Origin: Bradysia coprophila
Taxonomy: Eukaryota; Arthropoda; Insecta; Diptera; Sciaridae
Assembly (NCBI RefSeq): GCF_014529535.1
Contig: NW_023503340.1
Span: 310,001-374,000 of the forward strand
Direction: 5' to 3'
Length of the DNA: 64,000 nt
Position 1 is the first letter of the stretch; the number at the start of each line of letters is the position of its first letter. The notes below the pieces were generated by a model. It was not told where the DNA came from and ran no database searches. It saw nothing but the letters and a program-made list of their open reading frames with translations. The translations under genes and the position numbers were made by a program. Positions 21,829-31,250 of the stretch are shown here, piece by piece.

Positions 21829-22245
21829 AAGACTTCGGGCGATTATGGAACAAGCGGTCTCCGATTTCATTGGATTCGTCTTTCAATTCTAGCAAACACG
21901 TATCTTTCATTTTTCGAAAAAAAAATTATTTTCTGTGAAAAGCGTTCAAAAGTCAATGAAAGTAGATAAGTAGGTATGGCCAGTCCATACAAGTCGGAGC
22001 ACATACGGATTTGCATGGCGCCACCTCAAACGAACTCATTTCTAGTGGAAATTTGCACTAGAAATGAGTTCGTTTGAGGTGGTGCCATGCAAATCCGTAT
22101 GTGCTCCGGCTAGAACAAATTTGAACGTTTGGCCATACCTATCTATTTACTTTCATTGTCAAAAGTAAAGACATGTCAGAGGGTAACCAATAACTCAAGA
22201 AAAAAATATTTTAATTTTTGGAATGTTGTACGAATGTCGCCAAGA
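21829..22245 (+). repeat. Dispersed repeat R1, copy B (interrupted)
   Basis: It is collinear with 10374-10612: ATATCGCCAAGACTTCGGG, GAACAAGCGGTCTCCGATTT, TTCTGTGAAAAGCGTTCAAA, then after the MITE GACATGTCAGAGGGTA and AATAACTCAAGAAAAAA. The break falls exactly at the 8-bp duplication TCAAAAGT around 21954-22158. Confidence 0.85.
21954..22158. mobile_element. hAT-type MITE, family M2, nested in repeat R1
   Basis: A 205-bp near-palindrome with ends CAATGAAAGTAGATA and ATCTATTTACTTTCATTG and long inner arms (CACATACGGATTTGCATGGC paired near 22080-22110). It is flanked by a perfect 8-bp direct repeat TCAAAAGT (21946-21953, 22159-22166) present once in the empty repeat copy near 10515. The 8-bp duplication and CA-start ends indicate the hAT superfamily. 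No coding capacity. Confidence 0.93.
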
Positions 22246-22323
22246 TTTCAGGGCGATATGAAGCGACAAATTTGTTTCTGTCTACTATGTATCATTACAT
22301 CTGTTATCGCCATTGATATAATA

Positions 22324-22586
22324 TAGGGTAGATTGGCACACACGAATAACGAAAATGCGGAAATACATCACACACACAACGGCAACAATTTTTAATCACA
22401 ACGATCACAACACAAAGCAAATCGAAGGGACATTAAAAGGTATATTCAAAAATGAAGGGGACATTAAGATTTTGAAATATTTGTATGGTTTTATTCCCGG
22501 CTCTTTCTTAGAACGTAAGTTACGTTACACATACATTCTTACATTCTTTCCGCACAAACGTTCTTCGTGTGTACCAATCTACCCTA
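22324..22586. mobile_element. MITE with TA-flanked inverted ends (Tc1/mariner-like)
   Basis: The inverted ends TAGGGTAGATTGGCACACACG and CGTGTGTACCAATCTACCCTA (about 20 bp, one or two mismatches) are each flanked by TA (22322-22323, 22587-22588), as in Tc1/mariner elements. 263 bp, AT-rich interior, no transposase. The class is inferred from the TA duplication alone. Confidence 0.65.
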
Positions 22587-22589
22587 TAT

Positions 22590-22960
22590 TACATCGATGG
22601 TTATCGTCAGCATACCGGCGGTGATCACGGTGATCTAAGTTTAATGTGGTCTTATATATAGTAAAAGTAATGGTAAAACAAACAGACAGACACAAACAGG
22701 TTGTTAACTGTGTATCTGTATAATAAAAAGCCGACACAGCAACTTCACCTGGCAACAGAATCGTACAGGAAACGTTCACGCGTTCACTCATTCAGAATGG
22801 AAATGTTTTAACCAATTTTTGTATGTAAAAGTCATTTACTCGAATGTGTTTTACAAGCCTCATTATCCGCACAACCTTGGTAGGTAATTTATGATAATTT
22901 TCGTAGTCTGAAAAGCCACTCTTAAGAACGCATCTTTACTTTTTTAGAAAAAGTTTTGCA
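22590..22960. other. Intergenic DNA
   Basis: No supported gene. This is the 3' side of the minus-strand hydrolase gene; no clear polyadenylation hexamer was seen within the first 100 bp. Confidence 0.4.
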
Positions 22961-22963
22961 ATT

Positions 22964-23581
22964 TCAAAACAACTCCGCAGCTATTTGATTTACAAATTTT
23001 GAGTAGCCACTCTCGTTAAGATGAACATCATCTTCGAAATCATTTTCCGTATCCAAGTTCCACATGAAACGAGCGTCACTTTTGACGATTCCACTAAGTC
23101 TCTCATTGCAATCATCAATATGGGCTGGGTTTCGTTTTTTTCTTCCCTTCAGCGGTACAGGTGGAATCGGGAATACCTTAATTTTTGCATTTGGCCAACG
23201 TTTTTCCAAATGCAGGTACATGCATTCCACAAGTTCAATAATTCGTAGAATATCTTCTTCCTTCATTTTCGGTAAAATGTTATTCGTTCCGATTATTATT
23301 CCAATGCTGGTAAAGTTATTTTCGACTGTCGGATGCTGGCTATATCCATTCCCATTTCCATTGTAAATTCTGTAAGACAGTTGGGAGGCATTGTCACCGC
23401 CGATACCACACAGCCATGTATTTGCGGGTGCAAACTGAGGATACTTCCATGTCAATCTTTCGACATGTGAATCTCCGAGCAATAAATATTCATCGGTCAC
23501 TTTTAAATTAGAAATATGATCGGACATTCCTTGCACAGTCTTCTTTCGCATCATTTTCTTATTTATTTGCTGATTGCTCAC
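22964..23581 (-). CDS. SGNH/GDSL-type hydrolase, single exon
   Basis: A 205-residue intact frame. The four SGNH blocks are in order: GDSH with nucleophile Ser38 (LLLGDSHVERL), oxyanion glycine near 61-62 (GIGGDNAS), GTNN with Asn100 (IIIGTNNI), and Asp184-x-x-His187 (DDVHLNESGY). The length matches compact family members such as platelet-activating-factor acetylhydrolase IB catalytic subunits. It should hydrolyse ester bonds of a lipid or carbohydrate; the substrate cannot be read from sequence. No signal peptide, so probably cytosolic; the first 25 residues are basic. The lack of introns among multi-exon neighbours allows a retrocopy, a transferred gene, or domestication of the esterase found in some LINE ORF1 proteins. 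Confidence 0.85.
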   Translation of the reverse strand: MSNQQINKKMMRKKTVQGMSDHISNLKVTDEYLLLGDSHVERLTWKYPQFAPANTWLCGIGGDNASQLSYRIYNGNGNGYSQHPTVENNFTSIGIIIGTNNILPKMKEEDILRIIELVECMYLHLEKRWPNAKIKVFPIPPVPLKGRKKRNPAHIDDCNERLSGIVKSDARFMWNLDTENDFEDDVHLNESGYSKFVNQIAAELF

Positions 23582-24726
23582 TTGTTTATTTATTTGGTTT
23601 TATGACTGAGTGAGTGAGGTGAATGACCGGTGTCACTTTCTGTCAGAATAAAATTGCACAGCCGTAATGATTGATAGAGCCGCGCAAAACTTTAAAAATA
23701 ATTGTGCTCTTTAGATTGGTTTCACTTTACTTTTGCCTTTTGTCTTTGCAAATAAAGGATGAAACTCATACTAATGGACCTTAGAATTATGGCAATGAAT
23801 TAATTTTTAAATTTCAAACAGCGATTACTGATATATTCAGAGATGAAAAAGTGCCTGATATTGGCGGCCTCACAGATGTTAAACTTAAAAGCAACAAGAC
23901 GTCGACTAACTCATTAAAATGTTGCCTTTATCGTCGGCATTTGCCATTACCGTACGGATTTAGCGTTAGTGCGTGGCATTTAGCATTAAAAAAAATCTGA
24001 CGTTCTCTACTATCTGGTTCACTATATGCAGAGACACTGGGACGTTGCACAACTTTTCATCTCTCTGACTATCTGATATTTTAAGTTTAGCAATTTCAAC
24101 GCACAGTGCTTCGGCAATTTGCATTTTTACGGTTTCATAATCACACGAACCTTACTATTTCGTTGTTCTGTCTCATAGTTTTCGTAGCGTAATTTACTCG
24201 GATGCTCAATGAAACGACAGATTAAATCGAATTCACAAGTGGAAGTAGAACAGATCTATAATAGTTGTTTGTAATAAATGGTCATCAATAAGCAGTGGCG
24301 TCAATTTTCAATATTTTCCCTTTTTTAAACAGTACATTTAGATCATCTGTGATTTATTCAACCATAACTACATAACAGTGTTGACTGATACAACTTTATG
24401 AATGAGTTGTAAATTAACCGAACTAACTTAAGTATGATTAGGTCATGATGGTGGCGACATTGTTTTTTTTTAGTATTATCTACGACTTTGAAATTAATGT
24501 TGAATCTAATATTAGAAACATAATTTTGGCATCACCGAGCGTCACCACCTTGCGTATAAAGTATTTAATGAACAAAATAAATTTTGTGTGTAGTTTGAAA
24601 GGTTCGCTTAGTCAGTCGATTATTCCAAAAAGTTAGTACAGATACCCATTTCGCAGTGTTTCAGTTTCAAGCAATCAAAAACAAAATCTGCATCACTAGC
24701 TGCACCACAGATAACTAGATCTAGCA
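23582..24726. other. Intergenic region
   Basis: AT-rich, no supported gene. Small frames on both strands lack splice support or family similarity. It lies between the divergent 5' ends of the hydrolase gene and the SmydA-like gene, so both promoters should lie here. Confidence 0.45.
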
Positions 24727-26469
24727 ATGATGTCAACTGGTAATAAGGTACGATTCAATTTGGTTATAATGCTTAATTTCCTCTTACGCCGTTTACGCTC
24801 CGTTTGCACTCCGTTTACGTTTTAAACAATAAAAAAGAGGCGTGGTTAAGCTAAACGGAGTAAGAGGAAATTATGCATAAGAAAAACAAATGTCCTCTCA
24901 TTTCGTCCAACTCTTTCAAAGTTACAAACACAATGGTCCAACGAATACGGCAGATATTTAGTTGCCGCTTGTGATATTCCCGAAAAAACGGTTGTCTTGT
25001 TAGAAAACGTTATATTACACGCACCAGCCGACGATGTTAAGAACAAAACTGACGCGACAAAACTATGTTTAGTGTGCTGTTGTCCAAGCGACCGACGTTG
25101 TACAACCTGTGGCTGGTGCATTTGCAGCCCAGACTGTGAGAAGGTAAAGTCTCAATTCAATACGATGAACCATCATGATGAATGGAACGTTGTATTTGTA
25201 GATGCAGTGCCATTCCAACGAATGTAATCTTTTCACCAAAAATAAAGTTAAATTTCCACCGCCCCACAAGTGGCCCATTCTAAATAAAACGATTTTAGTT
25301 CTGCGATGCCTACTCATGAAACTTTATGGTCGTGGCGAATGGTTGGATTTTCTTAGTAAATTAGAACATCATTCTAGAGTTCGCGGCACCAAGTCAACTT
25401 GTAATCGAAGTGATAAAATGATCATGGATAATATTCAGTATTTCTACGGATGTGCTGAGTGTCCATTCAGCGAAATTGAAATACGAACAGTGTGTGGCAT
25501 AATTAATGTAAATGCATTTTTCGCGGAGAGCAATGAAGACTCATCCCACTGGTAAAATATATGATTTTCGTATAGAAACCGTTCCGAAATTTACTTCTAT
25601 TGTATACTACAGGAGGGCGAAGTGCATGTTTAAGAAAGCCAGTCTATTTGCACACAGTTGTAGTCCTAACTGCTATTGGAACATTGAACTCAAACAGGAT
25701 GGATCAATAAGTGGCAAATATCAGCCAGATATTCAAATAGAAGTTGCAACCGCGAAGCCAATCAAAAAGGGTGAAATGCTAACGATATTCTACAGCACGC
25801 GTTATGCACTGTACGGAACATTAAAACGAATTGTTTTAATGGAAGAAATTGCACACTTTCAATGTAAATGTTATCGTTGCCGCGATAGCACCGAGATGGA
25901 GACGTTCATGTCAGCACTAAAGTGTTTCGATTGTGAAAGGGACTACCTCCTACCGCAATATCCGACCGAAGCTCAGTCAGATTGGAAATGCTTGGACTGT
26001 GGCTCTACTCAAAATGTGTGCAAAATTGTTTCCAGGGTATGTGAAATTGAAGATCAAGCTGAACAGATTCAAGTGCTCGGTTTGAGTTTTAACGACGAAT
26101 TGGCATTGCTGTCAACTATTGCTCGGAAAGCTTCGGGCAATATTTTGCATAAGAACCATTATGTTTTGCAAGAAATTGCGACGAGAACGATTCAATTACT
26201 CATCGAAAATGGTATTCTAAACGTCGACAAAAGCTCAGAAAACACGATTGCGAATCTGGAACTGTTCGTCAATCAATGTACATTTTTGCTAAACATTGCC
26301 CGAACACTTTTGTCGGCAATGACCGGATACATAGGTAAATAGGAGCATTTATAAAAATATTTCACCTGTTGCAAGCAGATGCCCTTTTATTGTAGGTACT
26401 CTGCAGTCCTATTTACAAGCGGCAGAAGAGGTTCGCACGATAGTTCTAGAGAAAAAATTAACGAAGTGA
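24727..26469 (+). CDS. SmydA-like SET/MYND protein, C-terminus altered by a transposon
   Basis: Five exons: 24727-24747, 24922-25143, 25202-25551, 25613-26334, 26396-26469; all GT-AG, introns 174, 58, 61 and 61 bp, joined length 462 residues. The first acceptor is least certain (24864 is an in-phase alternative). Domains: SET start GRYLVAACDIPEKT (~17-30); MYND finger ~56-90, whose last part (EKMQCHSNEC) is completed only after intron 2; SET core AHSCSPNCYW near residue 211; IKKGEMLTIFYSTRY; post-SET CKCYRC at 282-287; an extra CxxC pair (CFDC, CLDC) at about 305-330; a helical C-terminus. Insect SmydA proteins are predicted lysine methyltransferases or non-catalytic regulators; the target is unknown. 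Intron 1 holds a small inverted repeat (AATTTCCTCTTAC with GTAAGAGGAAATT). The last three codons, including the stop, lie inside foldback element B. Confidence 0.88.
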
Positions 26470-27596
26470 ATATTCGCCCGCGCGGGCGAATAGCATATTA
26501 TAGACTATTCGCCCGCGCGGGCGAATAGAAACTTATTGACTATTCGCCCGCGCGTGCGAATAGCATCTTATAGACTATTCGCCCGCAAATCTTTTTTTTC
26601 ATTTTTGAATAGTTATTTTCCTAACGCATGTTTAACGGCTTTTTTAACGAATGAGACGTAGAATCAAATTCGCTAAAAAATAGCCTTAAGAAAATTATCG
26701 GTGATGATTGTTTTCGTAATAAAAAAAAACAATTTGATTGTCTTTGTCTTACAAAATATGATACAAGTGCTTACGATCTCTTTTACAAAAAGTGGACGTG
26801 GAGCTTATACTTCTTTTACGCATGCCCCCTTCTAAAGAAAGTGATACAATTAGCTTTTAAACAGTGTGATGCTTCCTTTAACAAAATGCTACATATGAAG
26901 CGTATGCTACTTTCTAAAGAATGTGATGCAAGTAGCTTTTGAATAGTGTGATGCAAGGATGCTTCCTTTTACAAAATGTGAAATAAGGAGGCTCCTTAAA
27001 GGAGCTAATGCTTCCTTTTACAAAATGTTATGCATGGAGCTTATGCTGCCTTCTAATAAATATGATGCAAGTAGCTTTTAAATAGTGTAATGCAAGGAAG
27101 CATCCCTTTACAAAATGTGATACAAGGAGCAAATGCTTTCTTTTACCAAATGTTACACATGTAGGTTATGGTCCCGATTGCATAATGTGACACATGGAGC
27201 TTATGCCGTCTTTTATAAAATTGGACGAAGAAACTCGTACTCCTTTTTGTACAATATAACTTACGAAGAAAAGGATGTCTTTTAGAAATTGTAATGCAAT
27301 AAACTGAAAGTGTGAGGTAATTCACTTTACAAAATGTAACAGGAGGAACAATTGGCCCAAAAAAACACTATTTTCGCACCTGCTTAGCATTTTCACTAAC
27401 AGTATATAAATGTTAATCGCGTAAAAATAATCATTTGCGGGGGAATAGTCTATAAAATACTATTCGCCCGCGCGGGCGAATAGTCTATAAAATGCTATGC
27501 GCCCGCGCGGGCGAATAGTCTATAAGATGCTATTCGCCCGCGCGGGCGATTAGTCTATAAGATGCTATTCGCCCGCGCGGGCAATTAGCAACGGCC
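26462..27596. mobile_element. Foldback transposon B, inserted in the end of a coding exon
   Basis: 1,135 bp flanked by a perfect 9-bp direct repeat AAAAATTAA (26453-26461, 27597-27605). The arms are tandem ~35-bp units, each holding the perfect 20-bp palindrome ATTCGCCCGCGCGGGCGAAT or a close variant: four at 26472-26590 and about four at 27460-27590, separated by TAGTCTATAAGATGCT-type spacers. The centre (26760-27350) holds diverged ~60-bp repeats with CTTTTACAAAATGTGATGCA. These GC-only CGCGCG cores are extreme for this AT-rich window. AATAAA near 27055 could serve as polyadenylation signal for the host gene. The element starts CGAAGTGA, supplying the host gene's final codons. No transposase. 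Confidence 0.9.
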
Positions 27597-27605
27597 AAAA
27601 ATTAA

Positions 27606-28498
27606 TGGGTTGATTTAATTGACAAAATGTATCAACAGTATTGAGAAAGAAATGCTGTGGTTTAGTTGTGAGGGTTAAATCTAAATGAAGTACAAGATTT
27701 TTGTAACATTATTCTCATCAAGTGACCGAAAAAATGAAATAACACGTTTGAATACCGAATATCATGTTCAAAAAATACACATTGGGGCAATTGGGTAAGC
27801 AATTATTTATGGTTCGTAAAGTTCACGAGTATGGCGATTTCGTAGACTTTTTGCATAAAATAAATGTCAAAAGTTTACGAAAATGTCGTACCTAGGAACC
27901 ATAATGGTTTACCCCTATTATGCGAAACAAATGTCTCAAAATAATAGTAAATCGTACATATTATCAACGCACTTCAAGCAAAAGTAGTACCCTAAATAGG
28001 GTACTGAAACTTGACAGTGCTCCATTCAAAGTTTTACAGTGTAAAAAGAGTGGGGATAAAATTTCATACAAAATAGTACTCTATTTGGCAGCTGTCATTA
28101 ATAGCACTTTTGCTTGAGGTGGGTTGATATTATGCAACGAACGATTTCCACTGTTTTAATCTTGAAATTTGAACAATAATTCAAAAACAATGATCTGTAT
28201 GTAATGCACAATTAAACTTGCGCATGCGCACCCAAATCAACACACTTGAGAAGCACACCCTTCCCTATCTTTATCATGAGCTATTATCGCAAAAAAAGTC
28301 GGCTTGTACGAACTTGACATCGATGGAAAACTGTAGTCTTTGGTTTTCTTGTACGATGAGGAGTCCCCACATTTACACATTTTATCGATCAGTTTATTCA
28401 ATTAGTGAACGTTTAACCCTAACTGCCAATTTACATGCAAATCTACCATTCATATGTAATGCGCACAATCGGAAGTGTTAATCCGGTAACATTTACCG
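27606..28498. other. Intergenic DNA with one MITE-like hairpin
   Basis: No supported gene. At 27962-28128 an inverted-repeat element has ends TATCAACGCACTTCAAGC and GCTTGAGGTGGGTTGATA and a shared interior (GGCAGCTGTCA, CAAAATAGTACT) with the element at 6002-6147. Confidence 0.55.
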
Positions 28499-30903
28499 AT
28501 AATACAACCGCTGTAGAAGAATCCGTAGGAACGAGTATGTCGAGAGCGGGTGAAAATTTTAAACGATAGGCAATGGTCCACAGAAGCATAATCGGTTGGG
28601 TGTTTTTCTCGATTTTGCGTCAGACCCGAGTTATCGGCTTCCCCCCTTCCAAATCCGTGTTTTTACGCATGTTTTAGCTTCCCAACGGTAAAATACGAAA
28701 AACAAAATAGTTTCTTCGGGAAAAGTTCAGAGAATTAAATTCTGAACAAAAGTCTCCTTGGTGGTCAATTTGTAGAAAATACAGGGTGGTCCGAAAATAC
28801 TATCAAAATGTGAAAAATGACAAAATATAAGGAAATTTGAATTTTTCCTTCATTTTTATTGGTAGATGAAAGTACTTAATAAAAATTATTATGAATTTAC
28901 ACTGAAATATGGTATAAACAAGGTCAATAAACTTTAATTTGCACAGGGTGGTCCTAAAAATTTCGATTTAGATGCAAATTTTTCGATAAAAATATATTTT
29001 GCTGCTATTTATTCACTTTCTGCTGAACAAACTAATTTGTAGTTCTATTTTTGGAAAAGAATCATCAATATATCTAAGCAGAATTTGTCTTAATAGCTCG
29101 AACAAGATTATCGAACATCCGGAACTCAGACTATCTATCATGCAGTCAAGGCAGGATACGAACTAGTAAATTATTATTTACTAGTTCGAGTTTTATAGAA
29201 AATTCAAAATTTAATATTGCAGTTCCCTTTGATCAGTACAGATATTGACGTAACCGCAGTGTCCTTGTACCACTGGGAAACGATCCACCAACAAGGGTAA
29301 CAACGACAATAAAATTCAATCGTAGAATCTAGGCTTAACCATTTTACATTAGGAAACTGGATCCGGTACAACGACACGATTCGTTGCTATTCACGGACTC
29401 CAAGGAGGTCTTGGACATGAACTGTGCTCTGTAGTTGTTGCGCTTCACTTATTGACTGAAGGTGATCACACCAGTAAATTTAGTACCAAATATGTTGCGC
29501 TTATCGGTGATGCTTATAAATATCTATCTGGATTCGGTGTCCATGAATGCACAGATGAAAATATTAATCAGGCAGAGATGTAAGGCTGTTGAAAAGGAAT
29601 CCATCATCCAAATGATGGACGAGTTATGATACTCAATTTACAAAAGCGACAACAATATTTTACCTCAACAGACTGCCACCGACATCTAGTTCAACGAGGG
29701 AACACATTTTGAGAGCATTTTATAATTAGCATTTTATAATGCTCACTTGCAAAATGAATTGTCTCAGTAAGAATTTTGTTCTGGACATGATTGATTTCGG
29801 GTATGAGTACAGCGGAGATCTGATTTTACCGAAAACTGGAATTCATCTCTATCCACCTGAAGATGAATTGGTACCAGCTTGAACTGATGGTAAATGTTCA
29901 CGAAAGTTCTGTAACGGAACGAAACAGTGTATTTAGGTACTCTAGGGATAACGTTACTTGTAAAAACTCATTTTCGTCGTCGTTTTATCGCGTGTTTGAC
30001 TATGACAAAGAATTGGCGTCTTCCAAAGTTTATTTTTTGCTGTATTAATAGCCTAATAGCCTTGCGCTGTACGTGAGTTCTACTGTTGCATTTAGTCCGT
30101 GGCCAAGCCAATCTACATGTGTCAGATTCACGGACCTTTGCAAGACGTTAAGCATTTGTTCTTAATCTGCCGGAATCAGGTGTTGCATTTACTGTAAATG
30201 TCATAGCGGAGAATAAATATTACGTTTTAATCAGCATTCACAAAGAGATTGTGATGCATAATGAATTAAATAATTTCAATTTTGCCTACAAATTTTCTAT
30301 TTCAATTGAATTGGTTATCAGCGATAGAGAACTCAATATTTAACAACCTTATGTTTCATAAGAAACGAAGTGACTCTGAAAAAAACTGAAAAATTAACTG
30401 AAAAATGTATTTTTATCGAAAAACTTGCATCTAAATCGACCACCCTGTGCAAATTAAATTTTATTGACCTTGTTTATACCATATTTCAGTGTAAATTCAT
30501 AATAATTTTTATGAAGTACTTTCATCTACGCATAAAAATGAATGAAAAATTCAAATTTCCTTATATTTTGTAATTTTTCACATTTTGATAGTATTTTCGG
30601 ACCACCCTGTATTTTCTACAAAGTGACCACCAAGGAGACTTTTGTTCAGAATTTAATTCTCTGAACTTTTCCTGAAGAAACTATATTTTTATTTTTCGTA
30701 ATTAACTGTTGGGAAGCTAAAACATGCGTAAAAACACGGATTTGGAGGGAGGAAACCGATAGCTCGGGTCTGACGCAAAATCGAGAAAAACACCCGACCG
30801 ATTATGTTTCTGGGGACCATTGCCTATCGTTTAAAGTTTTCACCCGCTCTCGACATACTCGTTCCTACGGATTCTTCTACAGCGAGTGTACTACGAGTTT
30901 AAT
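28499..30903. mobile_element. Large inverted-repeat element with ~485-bp arms
   Basis: Left arm 28509-28998 and right arm 30410-30894 are inverted copies with few differences (outer GCTGTAGAAGAATCCG, inner CAGGGTGGTCC and TTAGATGCAA). The 1.4-kb centre contains open segments at 29353-29583 and 29757-29882 that resemble decayed exons. Imperfect direct copies of TTAATCCGGTAACATTTAC flank the element (near 28480 and 30900), a possible old target duplication. It may be a non-autonomous DNA transposon that captured host or element coding DNA; the class is unknown. Confidence 0.7.
29353..29583 (+). pseudogene. Unrecognised coding remnant inside the inverted-repeat element
   Basis: A 76-codon open segment after an acceptor-like TTTTACATTAG, with protein-like content (TRFVAIHGLQGGLGHEL, KYVALIGDAYKYLSGF) and a stop at 29581. 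A possible 56-bp intron (GTAACAAC...TTAG, 29297-29352) precedes it, but the upstream frame does not join cleanly. I recognise no family. A second open segment (29757-29882; DMIDFGYEYSGDLILPKTG) follows in another frame. Together they look like a broken gene carried between the arms. Confidence 0.35.
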
Positions 30904-31082
30904 CGGTTAATATTTACAGGCAGCAACCATATCTGTAGGATATAGGATATCCATTTTACTATTTAAGTGGACAACAGGTCAATGCATACTTTCACTGTCG
31001 TTGTCGGCAATAACGCACTCTAATAACCAGTTACAATAGCAGATTTTTTAACGGTCATTTGGCCTCTCATTACTTATAATTG

Positions 31083-31167
31083 GGAAGTGGATAAACGTTT
31101 TACGTAGACACAAATGAAAGATAAATTTTCTTTCATTTGTGTCTAGGTAAAACGTTTATCCACTTCT
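31083..31167. repeat. Long hairpin
   Basis: GGAAGTGGATAAACGTTTTAC and GTAGACACAAATGAAAG (31083-31120) pair with CTTTCATTTGTGTCTAG and GTAAAACGTTTATCCACTTC (31130-31167), with two or three mismatches and a 9-nt loop. It lies ~85 bp beyond the 3' end of the carboxypeptidase gene. Confidence 0.8.
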
Positions 31168-31250
31168 CATTCCATTAAAACAAACTGAGTAAATTTGTTC
31201 TGGTTTATTGGTGTCATTAGTGTAACCTACTCCGTATCAAGTTAAAACAG

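Noticed and set aside
24997-25227. Separate small zinc-finger protein gene
   Set aside because: It is exon 2 of the SmydA-like gene running past its donor at 25144; the MYND finger is completed only after splicing.
26590-27440. Transposase remnant in the centre of foldback element B
   Set aside because: The centre is diverged ~60-bp non-coding repeats; no frame over ~60 codons with transposase motifs.
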